Source: Stieleria varia (GTDB lineage Bacteria; Planctomycetota; Planctomycetia; Pirellulales; Pirellulaceae). From it: 64,000 nt of DNA. Under the pieces are notes generated by a model that was not told where the DNA came from, searched no databases, and saw only the letters and a list, made by a program, of their open reading frames with translations. Below are positions 9,195 to 19,396 of this stretch, in pieces. Where the stretch lies: contig NZ_CP151726.1 of assembly GCF_038443385.1 (NCBI RefSeq), positions 930,001 through 994,000 on the forward strand, in the 5' to 3' direction. Within the stretch, counting starts at the first letter, position 1; each line of letters begins with the position of its first letter. Position numbers and translations under genes: made by a program.

Positions 9195-10561
9195 GCCACC
9201 ATTCTATTGATCGGCAGGATCATCGTGAACGTGGTTCCGGCGGTCGACGTAGTAAAATCGAGACTGCCGCCATGTTGTCGGACGATTTTATCCGACAATG
9301 CCAGCCCCATCCCGGTTCCATCACCCTTGGTCGTGAAATAGGCATCAAAAACACGGGGCCGACTACTTTCGGGGATCCCGTTGCCTGAATCGGAGACATG
9401 GATCGCTAACGCTGGTTCCCCCGAGAGCTGCGTCGGTTCACATCGAATCTCCAGCGTGCCGCCCGAGGGCATGGCTTGGATCGCGTTGAGCATCAGATTC
9501 AACAACACCTGTTCGATCCGAACACGGTCCAATTGCAGAGCAACGTCGGCTTGCTCATCACACTCCCAACGCAGTCGGACACGATGCTGTTCCGCTTTGG
9601 GACGGATGAGATCCAGTTGTCTTTGGATCAGCTCTGGCAGATTGACTTCGGCGAGTTGCAGGTTTTCGATCGATGCAAAATCGCGGAATCCTTCCAACAC
9701 GCTGCCGACCCGAGCGATCTCCGTCTTGATCACCTGCATGGCTTTCTCGATCTCGTCCCTCGCATCGGGGTCGTCCAGTTGTTCTTCCAAGAGCTGGATG
9801 TGCAAAGACAGCGCTGCCAGCGGATTCTTGATTTCATGATGCAGTCCCGCGGCAACGGATCCCAGTCCCATGAAACGTTCCATACGCCGCACTTGGTTTT
9901 CAATGTGAATTTGATCGGTGACATCCCGCAGTTGGATGACGGTGCCGATGGTCTGCTTGGCGATGTCACTGAGAGGTTGGCAAAAACCACGCAGGCAGCG
10001 TTGGCCTTCGGCAAAGGGAACGTAAAAGTCTTGGACTTTGGACATGCCGGGATGCTGGTTGACATCTTCGCAGAATGCCTGCAGATCGATTTTCTCTGTC
10101 AGTCCCGCAAGTGGTGTACCGACAGGATCACCCTGCAACTCAAAGAGTTGCATGGCGCGGGCATTGAAACTCGTGACCCGTCCGTCCATGTCGATCGTGA
10201 TCACCGCTTGGTCGATGCTGCTGAGGATGTCACCGGCGAGCGCTTTGACGTCCCTCAGGGAGTCCTGCGAGGTCTGGTACGCTCGCCACAACAATACCAC
10301 CGCAACTCCCGTGGCGACCAGATTGATGACCACCAACATGGTCAAGCGAAATTGCCACTCCAGCTCACCCACCAACGAGCGAGCGGCAGACTTGGACTCC
10401 GCTGGCAATTCGTCGATCAACTCCCCCACCGTGGCCTGCTCATTGATGAAGTCCACCATTAGCCAAAGCGTTACCCCCGTGGCCGCTACGCTGAGAAGCA
10501 AGAGTCCAATGAAGGCGCCTCGATATCGCCGAACCGGCTCGGGTGATTGAAGGGGAAACAT
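9191..10561 (-). CDS. Membrane sensor histidine kinase with PAS domain (NtrB-like partner)
   Basis: 456 residues from the ATG at 10561, chosen because it gives a short cytoplasmic lead before the first membrane helix; an upstream in-frame start at 10651 adds an unlikely Cys-rich stretch. Two transmembrane segments (about 12-32 and 68-90) flank a small periplasmic loop. A PAS domain follows at about 110-220 (AVITIDMDGRVTSFNARAMQLF). The dimerisation/phosphoacceptor helix GLHHEIKNPLA has the likely phosphorylated His at residue 242. The HATPase domain has N-box LLNLMLNAIQAM and G-boxes DSGNGIP and GTGMGLAL. It should phosphorylate the overlapping NtrC-type regulator. The signal is unknown. Confidence 0.93.
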   Translation of the reverse strand: MFPLQSPEPVRRYRGAFIGLLLLSVAATGVTLWLMVDFINEQATVGELIDELPAESKSAARSLVGELEWQFRLTMLVVINLVATGVAVVLLWRAYQTSQDSLRDVKALAGDILSSIDQAVITIDMDGRVTSFNARAMQLFELQGDPVGTPLAGLTEKIDLQAFCEDVNQHPGMSKVQDFYVPFAEGQRCLRGFCQPLSDIAKQTIGTVIQLRDVTDQIHIENQVRRMERFMGLGSVAAGLHHEIKNPLAALSLHIQLLEEQLDDPDARDEIEKAMQVIKTEIARVGSVLEGFRDFASIENLQLAEVNLPELIQRQLDLIRPKAEQHRVRLRWECDEQADVALQLDRVRIEQVLLNLMLNAIQAMPSGGTLEIRCEPTQLSGEPALAIHVSDSGNGIPESSRPRVFDAYFTTKGDGTGMGLALSDKIVRQHGGSLDFTTSTAGTTFTMILPINRMVA

Positions 10562-10963
10562 CGGAAGCGATTTACTCACAAATGAAGAACGAAGCCAAAC
10601 CACCGATTGCACGAAACTGCATGCCTGCAAGATTTTGCACGCATGCTGCAATCCTGTGCATCTATCTCACCGGATACCACCAGATCGTAGCCGCTGTGTC
10701 GATTGAGTAGAAACTGGGAACGCAAAGATGAGCCGTGAGGCACCGGGCAATAAGGTCGGCTGGCCTGTCAAAACGTTGGTCCTGACATGCGACATCACTC
10801 GAAACAGCGGAAATTCTTGGCCCGCCGCCACTTTGGTACGCGGTGTGCCTATCACGTTTTCTTTCCACCCACCCTGCATCTGCTCAAACTGTCCAAGCTT
10901 GGTGAGGACGCACCCGAGCAGCCCAGTTTTTCATCTGCCGCGAACTGAATCGCCGAGCCCAAA
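10562..10963. promoter_or_regulatory. Divergent intergenic region between the two-component system and the Dab operon
   Basis: About 400 bp separate the histidine kinase start from dabA, and promoters for both directions must lie here. Around 10600-10665 several TGCA words recur (tgcacg, tgcatg, tgcaag, tgcacg, tgcaat, gtgca), a possible operator cluster. I looked for a sigma-54 promoter (TGGCAC, 5 bases, TTGC) and found no convincing match. 10728-10750 resembles part of the palindromic element at 7568-7688. Confidence 0.4.
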
Positions 10964-13900
10964 ATGCGTCCCTCTCACGAGCGGTCTACCACTGAGAGTC
11001 TCACGACCGAGAACTCCACCGACCACGACATTGATGATTCTGCGGGGAGTTGTTCACCAAGACATCTGCTGGACATCATCGATCACGCCGCTCACCTGTT
11101 GCCCGCACAAGGTCCGATCGAAGTCTTCGTGCACCATAACACGCTGCACGCGTTTGATCATATGCCGTTTGATGATGCCGTGCGAGCGGCGTGGAAGGTT
11201 TATGGTGCCGAGCCCTACCTGAGCGAGGTCCGCTATCAGCAGTTGCTGCGAGAGGGCCGAATCACGCGTGATGATCTGCGCAAGATCATGCACAAGGATA
11301 TCGCCAATGACGAATGCAAACTGGTGGATGGACTGGGCAGCCGTTTCGATCTCCGCATGGCGATGCTGCTGTACCCGCTCAAGGAAGCACCTGAGAACGA
11401 ATTGCGTTGGGTCATCGCCGAAACCGATGCGTTGACCAAGTTTCGCGGTGATGTCGACCCGGCCATCGTTCAGCGTCTGATCAAGTCGACTCGCAAACAC
11501 GTCGATCGCAGTGATCCCGATTCCGAATCTTTGAAACGCCTGGATGATTTTGGCCGTGGAAAACCAAGTCGTTGGCGTGATTCGGAATGGGAAACATTCA
11601 CATTAAAATCACTCTGGGAAACCTGCCAGCGGGGAACAGAGCTTGCCAGGTGCACCACAGAAACACGGGTCAAGCCTGTTCGTGTTCGTGACGTGTTGTT
11701 GTTGGCGACCGGCGAAGATGCGGATCGATTTGTTCACGAAACCTTGATTCGTTTTTGTGCCACATTCATCGATCAAGGCTTTGCGAGTTGGGCGCTGCCC
11801 GGTCGTGATGACGGTCTCTTCCGTTGCTTTGTCGAAATCTATCGCCCCGAAATGATTCTCGGCGAGTTGTGGATGAAGGGTCTGTCCGAGGAGACGCAGC
11901 GAATCACGGATTCTCAGACCACCGCTATTGAGTCGATTCGGCAATCACTCGACATGTTGGGGGTCCCCGCATCGGAGTTAGAATCGTTTATCACCCAGAC
12001 GCTCCTGGCGCTGCCGGGATGGGCGGGGATGATATCTCAGTTGTGTAACGCTGCCAGTTGGGTTGATCGACCTTTGCCCAAAGATTCGCTGGTGGATTTC
12101 CTGGCGGTTCGACTTCTGCTGGATCGATTGGCGGCCAAGTACGTTGCGACGAAACATCTTGGTTTCTCAGGAACGACCGACCAGATCGCCTGCGATGCTT
12201 GGTCACGCGTGCCACACAGCGTCGACGTGCAGCTTCGGAATTGTTTTCGCGTCTTTCAACTGGCTCAGTCGCTGGGCTGGGACTGGACCCAACTGGCAGC
12301 ACTCAACGCAGAACAATGGTCAATGATTTTCTATGAATTGGATGCGTTTGATGCAATCGATCGGCGACGTGTGTTCCATCTGGCGTATGAGCAGAAGTAT
12401 CGCAATGAAGCGTTGACGTCGGTCGTGTTGACTTCGCGAGAGGTTTTGGCCCGACGAAAACAGGCGGATCAAAATCGCCAGCGACCGTCTTTTCAGATCA
12501 CTTGTTGTATCGACGATCGCGAAGAATCCTTCCGTCGACACCTGGAGGAAACCGATCCCTGCTGCGAAACCTTTGGTGCCGCCGGTTTCTTTGCCGTGGC
12601 GATGAACTACCAGGGAGCCAGTGACGCCAACTACAAACCTCTGTGCCCCGCCATCATCACGCCGACGCACTATGTGCGTGAAAATGTGGGTTACACCTTT
12701 GCGGGTGAAGACCGCCGTCGTGCTCAAACCAGACGGCGACTCGGCTTGTTCACCCATGGGATGCACTCACGAAGCCGAGGTTTCATCGGCGGCGCGGTGA
12801 CATCGATCCTGGGAAACCTGGCTGCGTTTCCGTTGGTTTCCCGAGTACTGTTCCCACGTTTGACGGCACAAATTCGCCGCAAAGCAGGCGAGTTTCTCGG
12901 ACCGCCGCCGGTGACCCAGTTGCAACTGGAACGCTACAAACCAGAGTCCGGTCCAGAAGGTGGAAACATCGGCTACACCGTTGATGAAATGACAGACATC
13001 GTCGAGCGGTTGTTGCGCGATATCGGGCTGATTGATTCCTTTGCACGATTGGTCGTGATCACGGGCCACGGTTCGTCCAGCGTCAACAACCCTCACGAAT
13101 CGGCTTACAACTGTGGTGCCTGCGCAGGAAAACGCGGCGGGCCGAATGCCCGGGCGTTTGCCCAGATGGCAAACGACTGGCGGGTCAGAAATCGCGTTGC
13201 TCAGCGCGGAATCGTCATTCCAGAAGACACTGCTTTCATCGGTGCCTACCACAACACGTGTGACGACAGCGTGGTTTGGTATGACCTGGATCGACTGCCT
13301 CCCTCACACTTTGAACTGTTCGAAACGGTCAAGCGTCATTGCGACGAAGCGAGATTGCGGAACGCGCATGAGCGGGCTCGCCGATTCGCGTCGTGTGATC
13401 TGAACTGCACACCGATCGAAGCGTTGCGGCACGTCGAACGACGCAGCGAAGATCTCTCCCAAGTCCGCCCAGAGTACAACCATGCCACCGATGCGTTGTG
13501 TTTCGTCGGTCGACGCGAGTGGTCACGAGGATTGTTCTTGGATCGTCGAGCCTTTTTGACATCCTACGATCCCACCCAAGACGACGAGGAACATTCGATC
13601 TTGCTGAGGATCCTCGGGGCTGCGATTCCCGTTTGCGCGGGGATCAACTTGGAATACTATTTTTCCTCCGTGGACAATACCAAGTACGGTTCCGGTACCA
13701 AACTGCCGCACAACATCGTTTCGCTCTTGGGCGTCATGGAAGGCGCAACGAGCGATCTGCGAACGGGGCTCTATCGACAAATGATCGAGATTCACGAACC
13801 GATGCGGATCTTGTTCGTGATCGAAACCACACCCGACGCGATGCTGAACATCATGGATCGCCATCAGGACATCGGTCGCCTGTGCCGCGGGAATTGGATT

Positions 13901-14176
13901 CAACTGGCTGTCCTGAACCATGAAACCTCTGAGATACAGGTTTACGAGGGCGGAACATTTGCTCCATTCATCGCCAACGGTGACACGTTGCCTTCGGTCG
14001 ATTCATCGACGCAGTGGTTTCGCGGTCACCGCGGCCACCTGCCCTTTGCCTGGGTGACCGCTGCTTGGGCAGACGGGGCAAAGCAAGACGATGGCTCCTC
14101 GGCAAGCGGAATGCGTTCCTCAGCAAACGCAGGCCAATCACCCGCAAGCGATTTGGGCACAGGAGCGGCAGTATGA
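10964..14176 (+). CDS. dabA: Inorganic carbon uptake subunit DabA (DUF2309)
   Basis: 1070 residues, the expected size for the large cytoplasmic-face DabA subunit, which resembles a beta-carbonic anhydrase and is thought to hydrate CO2 vectorially using a proton-motive-force-coupled membrane partner. Family signatures are present: [10 protein letters not shown] near residue 55, [12 protein letters not shown] with putative zinc ligands Cys515 and Asp517, and [21 protein letters not shown] with His702 and Cys717. All four predicted ligands are intact. The stop codon overlaps the next start (ATGA), so the genes are translationally coupled. The C-terminal ~40 residues are low complexity (Ser/Gly/Ala). 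The first ATG fits family N-termini. Confidence 0.95.
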   Translation: MRPSHERSTTESLTTENSTDHDIDDSAGSCSPRHLLDIIDHAAHLLPAQGPIEVFVHHNTLHAFDHMPFDDAVRAAWKVYGAEPYLSEVRYQQLLREGRITRDDLRKIMHKDIANDECKLVDGLGSRFDLRMAMLLYPLKEAPENELRWVIAETDALTKFRGDVDPAIVQRLIKSTRKHVDRSDPDSESLKRLDDFGRGKPSRWRDSEWETFTLKSLWETCQRGTELARCTTETRVKPVRVRDVLLLATGEDADRFVHETLIRFCATFIDQGFASWALPGRDDGLFRCFVEIYRPEMILGELWMKGLSEETQRITDSQTTAIESIRQSLDMLGVPASELESFITQTLLALPGWAGMISQLCNAASWVDRPLPKDSLVDFLAVRLLLDRLAAKYVATKHLGFSGTTDQIACDAWSRVPHSVDVQLRNCFRVFQLAQSLGWDWTQLAALNAEQWSMIFYELDAFDAIDRRRVFHLAYEQKYRNEALTSVVLTSREVLARRKQADQNRQRPSFQITCCIDDREESFRRHLEETDPCCETFGAAGFFAVAMNYQGASDANYKPLCPAIITPTHYVRENVGYTFAGEDRRRAQTRRRLGLFTHGMHSRSRGFIGGAVTSILGNLAAFPLVSRVLFPRLTAQIRRKAGEFLGPPPVTQLQLERYKPESGPEGGNIGYTVDEMTDIVERLLRDIGLIDSFARLVVITGHGSSSVNNPHESAYNCGACAGKRGGPNARAFAQMANDWRVRNRVAQRGIVIPEDTAFIGAYHNTCDDSVVWYDLDRLPPSHFELFETVKRHCDEARLRNAHERARRFASCDLNCTPIEALRHVERRSEDLSQVRPEYNHATDALCFVGRREWSRGLFLDRRAFLTSYDPTQDDEEHSILLRILGAAIPVCAGINLEYYFSSVDNTKYGSGTKLPHNIVSLLGVMEGATSDLRTGLYRQMIEIHEPMRILFVIETTPDAMLNIMDRHQDIGRLCRGNWIQLAVLNHETSEIQVYEGGTFAPFIANGDTLPSVDSSTQWFRGHRGHLPFAWVTAAWADGAKQDDGSSASGMRSSANAGQSPASDLGTGAAV

Positions 14177-15597
14177 ATACGGATTTGATCCTTCAATTCG
14201 CGGGCGGCGTGACGGTGGTCAGCCCTGCATTACTGCTGTTGGTCCTCGGCATGATCCCATTGGTCGGAATTCGCATCGGCGAAAGACTGACTGCTTTTAT
14301 GACCCAGGTCTCCGTGCTGACCGGGCTCGTCGGCTCCGTGACGGTCTTGATCCTGATGCTGGTGACGGACCAACGCAATGTGCCCATCGAGTTGGGTGAT
14401 TGGGTGGCCATCGAGCCGGATGGTTTTCACTTCCATTTGAAATTCGTGTTCGACCGATTGTCGGTACCATTTACCATCATGACGTTTGTGTTGTGCGGTA
14501 CCGTGGGCGCATTCACACGAGTCTATTTGCATCGTGATGCGGGCTATCAACGGTTCTTTTTGTTCTACGCGGTATTCTATCTCGGTATGATCGTCTCGAC
14601 GCTTGCCGGGACGATCGAGACGCTGTTCTTTGGATGGGAGTTGGTGGGGCTGTCATCCGCTCTGCTGATCGCATTCTTTCAAGATCGACCATCACCGGTT
14701 CGCAACGGATTGCGAGTGTGGATCGTGTACCGGATCGCCGACGCGGCGTTTCTGATCGCGGCGTTGCTGCTGCACCACTTGACCGGCGCAGGTGATTTCG
14801 AAGGCTTGATGGGCTCGGGGCCGTGGCCGGAGGGCGTTGCCAATATCGCTGGCAGCCCTGCTTTGATCATCGGACTGCTGCTGCTGGTGGCGGCGGCGGG
14901 CAAATCGGGCATGGTACCGTTTTCGGGTTGGCTGCCCCGTGCGATGGAAGGCCCCACACCCTCGAGCGCCGTTTTCTATGGCGCACTGTCGATCCACCTG
15001 GGAACTTATCTCCTGTTGCGGGTCAGCCCGTTGTTGGATGTCTCGCTGCCGTTGCAGATCGCCGTGATCGCGATGGGCGTCGTCACTGCAATCTTTGGTG
15101 CCATGACGTCGCGGGTGCAAACCGATGTCAAGACCGCACTGGGATTCGCTTCCTTGACCCAAGTCGGGATCATCACGGTCGAGATCGGGTTGGGACTTCG
15201 TTACTTGGCACTGATCCACATCATCGGTCACGCGCTGCTTCGCACTCTGCAACTGCTGCGTGCACCGTCACTGTTGAAGGACTACTTTTCACTAGAAGAC
15301 GCGATCGGAGGTGGCTTGCCGACCAGTAAGTCGTCCGTCGGCGTGCAAGGAACCTCCTCGGCCGGACGTTGGCTGTATCGGATTTGCAATGAGCGTGGAT
15401 ACCTCGACGCCGCGTTGTACCGCTTGATCGCCAATCCGATCGTTGGGCTGTTTCAGTTCGCCGGTCGAGTGGAAGACCGTTGGACTCAGTTTTTGTCAGG
15501 AAACAAGTCGCCTCGTTTGAGTCAAACACAGGTGGAGCCCTCCGCTGCGAGCGAGCTGTCTCGTGGAACAAGCGAAATGGTGGAGGATTTACGATAA
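14173..15597 (+). CDS. NuoL/DabB-like proton-translocating membrane subunit
   Basis: 474 residues from the ATG at 14173, which overlaps the dabA stop; a longer frame starting at 14014 runs inside dabA and is rejected. Around 12 hydrophobic segments. Antiporter-subunit signatures are visible: [40 protein letters not shown] (conserved Lys and the GPTP loop), and YFSLEDAI near the end. This family supplies the proton-conducting partner of DabA. It is shorter than complex I NuoL (over 600 residues), lacking the long C-terminal lateral helix. In the same operon as a second antiporter-like gene. Confidence 0.92.
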   Translation: MNTDLILQFAGGVTVVSPALLLLVLGMIPLVGIRIGERLTAFMTQVSVLTGLVGSVTVLILMLVTDQRNVPIELGDWVAIEPDGFHFHLKFVFDRLSVPFTIMTFVLCGTVGAFTRVYLHRDAGYQRFFLFYAVFYLGMIVSTLAGTIETLFFGWELVGLSSALLIAFFQDRPSPVRNGLRVWIVYRIADAAFLIAALLLHHLTGAGDFEGLMGSGPWPEGVANIAGSPALIIGLLLLVAAAGKSGMVPFSGWLPRAMEGPTPSSAVFYGALSIHLGTYLLLRVSPLLDVSLPLQIAVIAMGVVTAIFGAMTSRVQTDVKTALGFASLTQVGIITVEIGLGLRYLALIHIIGHALLRTLQLLRAPSLLKDYFSLEDAIGGGLPTSKSSVGVQGTSSAGRWLYRICNERGYLDAALYRLIANPIVGLFQFAGRVEDRWTQFLSGNKSPRLSQTQVEPSAASELSRGTSEMVEDLR

Positions 15598-17174
15598 TGC
15601 CAGAGTTGATGTTGCCTTGGCTGGAGCTCTCCATCCTGATTCCATTGATCGGTTCGCTGTTGGTCAGGTTCCCCAGGGACCGCGATTTGGCACGCAAATG
15701 GTGCATCGTCATTTGCTCGCTCGCGTTGACTTGCACCGTCGGCGAGTGGATCGATTTTGCTCGAATGGCCACTTTCGAAGCCCACGACCACTGGGACGCG
15801 TTGGCGAGTATCTTTCACGCCAACTTGCTGGTGATCGACGAACTTAATGCACCGCTGCTGCCGTTGATCTCGCTGCTGTTCTTGTTGACGGTGATCTCAA
15901 CGCTGCGAACGAAGCTCAATCGATTCTCGCTCAGTGGGACATTGTTTTATCAAGCGGTGTTGCTCGCCACATTCAGTTGCCGAGCCAGTTGGTTGCTGAT
16001 CGCGTTGCTGATCATCGGCGCCATCCCGCCGTGGTTTGAGATGAAATACCGCCGTGACGAATCCACACGGGTCTATTCGATCCATATGATCGCATTCGCC
16101 ATTTGCATGGTATTGGGATACTGGTTGTTGCCCGCGGGCGCGGAGGCTGACCCCGAACAGCCGAGGTCGACCACGCTGATCGCCGGCGCGCTGCTGACGC
16201 TGGGTGCGCTGCTGCGTAACGGGATCTTTCCGCTGCATTGTTGGATGACGGATCTCTTTCAGCGAGCGACACTGGGTACCGCATTGCTGCACGTCCTGCC
16301 GATGACCGGAGCCTATGCGGTGATGCGACTGGTCTTGCCGATTGCCCCGTCGTGGGCGTTGCAAAGCATTGCCGTGCTGTCGCTGATCACGGCCGTATAC
16401 GCTGCCGGTCGAGGACTGGTGGAGACCGATGGACGCAAATTCTTTTGCTACCTGCTGCTGAGTAATTCGTCCCTGGTTCTGGTCGGTTTGGAACTGGTCA
16501 CATCGATCGGATTGACCGGAGCGTTATGTCTATGGCTTTCCGTCGGCCTGTCTTTGGGCGGTTTGGGGCTGACGCTGCGATGTATCGAAGCACGTATCGG
16601 TCGCATCAATCTCACGCACTTTCATGGCTTGCACGAACACACGCCCAAACTCGCCGGTTTGTTCTTACTGACCGGTCTCGGTGCAATCGGTTTCCCTGGA
16701 ACCATCGGGTTCATCGGAACGGAGTTGCTGGTCGAAGGTGCCGTGGGGGTTTACCCGGTGATCGGAATCGCGGTGGTCATTGCAGCTACGATCAACGGGA
16801 TCGCGATCATGCAAGTTTACTTCCGTGTCTTTGCCGGACGCAGCATCACGACATCGATTCCCTTCACTGCAAAGCCATCCGAACGTTTCGCCGTTGTTGT
16901 GCTGGCTCTGTTGATCATCGGCGGCGGACTGTATCCGCAACCTGGCATCAGCTCTCGACATCACGCGGCCGAAGCATTGCTGGAGCACCGAGGTGTCAAC
17001 AAAACAGAGTCGCATCATGACGGGAAGCATTCGCAGAGTGCAGCAAGCGAAGTTCAATCTGATTCAGGATCCATGAATAACGCCGAGACGACGACGGATC
17101 TGAACGAAACGAATCAAAGTCAATCGGCAGACGATCCAACCAGGGCTGATCGTCAGCTCAATGAGTCGGAGTGA
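15597..17174 (+). CDS. Second NuoM/NuoL-like proton-translocating membrane subunit
   Basis: 525 residues, starting at the ATG that shares one base with the preceding stop (TAATG). It has about 13 membrane segments typical of Mrp/complex I antiporter-like proteins. [27 protein letters not shown] corresponds to the channel motif, but the loop is FQRAT rather than the usual MEAPTPVSA, and the conserved Lys of the companion subunit is not obvious here, so proton transfer may differ. The C-terminal ~70 residues are hydrophilic and Asn/Thr/Ser-rich. It is followed by a GTGA overlap with the SulP gene. Its likely job is energising DabA together with the 14173 gene product. Confidence 0.88.
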   Translation: MPELMLPWLELSILIPLIGSLLVRFPRDRDLARKWCIVICSLALTCTVGEWIDFARMATFEAHDHWDALASIFHANLLVIDELNAPLLPLISLLFLLTVISTLRTKLNRFSLSGTLFYQAVLLATFSCRASWLLIALLIIGAIPPWFEMKYRRDESTRVYSIHMIAFAICMVLGYWLLPAGAEADPEQPRSTTLIAGALLTLGALLRNGIFPLHCWMTDLFQRATLGTALLHVLPMTGAYAVMRLVLPIAPSWALQSIAVLSLITAVYAAGRGLVETDGRKFFCYLLLSNSSLVLVGLELVTSIGLTGALCLWLSVGLSLGGLGLTLRCIEARIGRINLTHFHGLHEHTPKLAGLFLLTGLGAIGFPGTIGFIGTELLVEGAVGVYPVIGIAVVIAATINGIAIMQVYFRVFAGRSITTSIPFTAKPSERFAVVVLALLIIGGGLYPQPGISSRHHAAEALLEHRGVNKTESHHDGKHSQSAASEVQSDSGSMNNAETTTDLNETNQSQSADDPTRADRQLNESE

Positions 17175-19177
17175 GCGGTGGCAGTTATTCAATACAAAAA
17201 TTTTCCCATCCAATCCTGATCCGAGGAGCCACCACGTTGGCCACCGAACCGAATGAAATCCCACGCGGTAATGCAGCAGGCTTTGTCCGCTATTTCAAGC
17301 ACGACTTTTTGTCAGGCCTACTGGTATTCCTGATCGCGTTGCCGCTCTGTCTGGGGATCGCGTTGGCGAGCGGATACCCTGCGATCGCCGGTATCTTTAC
17401 GGCGATCATCGGATCCATATTGACGACGTTCATCAGCAACAGCGAGTTGACGATCAAAGGTCCCGCAGCGGGTCTGATCGTGATTGCGATTGGATGTATC
17501 AACGAATTTGGCGGCGCAGGCAACATGGAGGCCTACCGAGCGGCGTTGGCCGTCGGTGTTGCCGCCGCCGTGATGCAAATCCTGTTCGGCGTCTTTCGCG
17601 CGGGTGCGTTGGGAGAGTTCTTTCCGAGTTCCGCCGTGCACGGCATGTTGGCTGCGATCGGGGTGATCATCATCGTCAAACAGGTTCCCGTCGCCTTGGG
17701 AATCATCGGTGCGAAAGGCAGCCCGCTGGAGATGATGGGCAGTTTTCCTGAGTATCTGTCGGGTGCCAATCCAGAAATCGCATTGATCGGAATCGTCAGT
17801 CTACTGGTGATGTTTCTCTGGCCGATGCTCGGCAAACGGATTCCCATTCTCAAAAAGATCCCCGCACCCTTGATCGTCTTGTTGGCAGCAGTCCCGATGG
17901 GAATCGGATTCGACTTGCTCAACACGCACACTTACGAGACACTCGGGAAAAAGTACGTGCTGAGCGAGGACTACTTGGTCAGGATGCCTAACAGAGTGTT
18001 TGGGATGTTCGACGAGTTCACTTACCCGAACTTTGCGGTCCTGAAACAGTTTGCTGCTTGGAAATGGGCTTTGATGTTCTTTGTCATCGGCAGCTTGGAA
18101 TCGCTGTTGAGTGCCAAGGCCGTCGACCTGCTGGATCCATGGAAACGCAAAACGAACATGGACCGCGACGTGATCGCGGTGGGCGTGGGCAACCTCTGCT
18201 CGGCGCTGGTCGGTGGCTTGCCGATGATTTCCGAAATCGTCCGTTCTAAGGCGAATATCGACAACGGCGCCAGAACACGATTTGCCGACATGTGGCACGG
18301 CGTCTTCCTGCTCGCTTGCGTCGCCTTGATTCCTACCGTGTTGCATCGAATCCCTTTGGCGGCACTGGCGGCGATGCTCGTCTACACAGGATTTCGACTG
18401 GCCCACCCGACCGAGTTCATTCATGTCTGGCGGATCGGCAAAGAACAACTGGCAATCTTTGTCACCACGCTGGTGGTCGTGCTGGCAACAGACCTGCTGA
18501 TCGGCGTGGCCGCCGGCATCGTGCTGGAACTGGCGATCCACGTGGCCAACGGAGTGCCATTGGCATCCCTTTTCAAACCAAACATCCAAGTGGAGGATGT
18601 CGGCGCCAACACCAGCCGAATCACCGCTCACCAGTCAGCTGTGTTCAGCAACTGGATCCCCTTGCGACGCCAGATCGAACAAATCGGCTTGCTCGAAAAA
18701 CGCAATTTGATCATCGATGTTTCCAATGCCAAGTTGGTCGACCATACGGTGATGGCGAAGCTGGATGAGATGCAACGAGACTTTGAGCAGGAGGGGCTGA
18801 CTTTTGACGTCCATGGATTGGATACTTTGCGGCCCTTGGCAAGCGACGTCCATTCGGCACGCAAAGGTGGTTTGGCCTCGGTCCGCAGAATCACGGTCGT
18901 GGCAGACGTTTCTTTGGAAGACTGGTTGATCAGAGAGTTTGTCGCTTGTGGTGTGACCGGCTACACGATTTCGGACTCCAAAGGGGCTGGACGCAGACAG
19001 ATCGCCAATGGTGCAGCCACTGCAGGCCAGATTCGGATCGAGGTGATCGTGGACCGCAGCGTCTGCCATCGAATCCTGGATTTCATGAGGCGAGATTTAA
19101 CGGCCGATCACCATGTCACCGCGTGCGTGGAAACAGTGGATGTCCTACGCGTCGGAGACTTTACACCCGAGAGCTAG
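17171..19177 (+). CDS. SulP-family anion (bicarbonate-type) transporter with STAS and C-terminal PII-like domain
   Basis: 668 residues. The SLC26/SulP transmembrane domain spans about residues 35-470 ([47 protein letters not shown]). A STAS domain follows at about 490-565 ([20 protein letters not shown]). The last ~95 residues (573-668; [27 protein letters not shown], then [16 protein letters not shown] and VETVDVLR) have the pattern of a PII/SbtB-like trimeric regulator. The GTG at 17171 overlaps the previous stop (GTGA). As the last gene of a DabA operon, it is probably a bicarbonate carrier with a built-in nucleotide-sensing gate. The substrate and the ligand are inferred. Confidence 0.9.
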   Translation: MSGGSYSIQKFSHPILIRGATTLATEPNEIPRGNAAGFVRYFKHDFLSGLLVFLIALPLCLGIALASGYPAIAGIFTAIIGSILTTFISNSELTIKGPAAGLIVIAIGCINEFGGAGNMEAYRAALAVGVAAAVMQILFGVFRAGALGEFFPSSAVHGMLAAIGVIIIVKQVPVALGIIGAKGSPLEMMGSFPEYLSGANPEIALIGIVSLLVMFLWPMLGKRIPILKKIPAPLIVLLAAVPMGIGFDLLNTHTYETLGKKYVLSEDYLVRMPNRVFGMFDEFTYPNFAVLKQFAAWKWALMFFVIGSLESLLSAKAVDLLDPWKRKTNMDRDVIAVGVGNLCSALVGGLPMISEIVRSKANIDNGARTRFADMWHGVFLLACVALIPTVLHRIPLAALAAMLVYTGFRLAHPTEFIHVWRIGKEQLAIFVTTLVVVLATDLLIGVAAGIVLELAIHVANGVPLASLFKPNIQVEDVGANTSRITAHQSAVFSNWIPLRRQIEQIGLLEKRNLIIDVSNAKLVDHTVMAKLDEMQRDFEQEGLTFDVHGLDTLRPLASDVHSARKGGLASVRRITVVADVSLEDWLIREFVACGVTGYTISDSKGAGRRQIANGAATAGQIRIEVIVDRSVCHRILDFMRRDLTADHHVTACVETVDVLRVGDFTPES

Positions 19178-19285
19178 GCGCGGATTTTTCAAACGACTGA
19201 CTGCTGTCGTCGCAACACATTTGCATGAAACGGCTCGCGCGGATTGGTGCGAAAACAGTCTGCGCTGATCAGCCGCCACGCGATC
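19176..19285. repeat. Diverged copy of a ~108 bp dispersed element
   Basis: The stretch from CTAGGCGCGGATTTTTCA through TTGCATGAAACGGCTCGCG to GGTGCGAAAACAGTCTGCG aligns by eye with 30124-30231, sharing long blocks such as TTGCATGAAACG, GCGGATTGG and CGAAAACA. The right terminal repeat seen in the other copy is not recognisable here. It begins at the end of the SulP gene and lies upstream of the helicase gene. Confidence 0.6.
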
Positions 19286-19396
19286 GCTGCCGGTTCACCC
19301 CGGCAACACGCGAGCATAATACTCGTGACTTGGACACCAAAATCGGTTATGGATACGTATTGCTGTCTATCCATCCACAACCGAGACCACGTCCGG

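Noticed and set aside
10562..10963. Sigma-54 promoter for dabA (TGGCCTGTCAAAACGTTGG)
   Set aside because: The spacing between the GG and TTG elements is four bases too long for a -24/-12 promoter.
14014..14172. Upstream extension of the NuoL-like gene
   Set aside because: Lies within dabA; the ATG at 14173 with the ATGA overlap gives the expected membrane-protein N-terminus.
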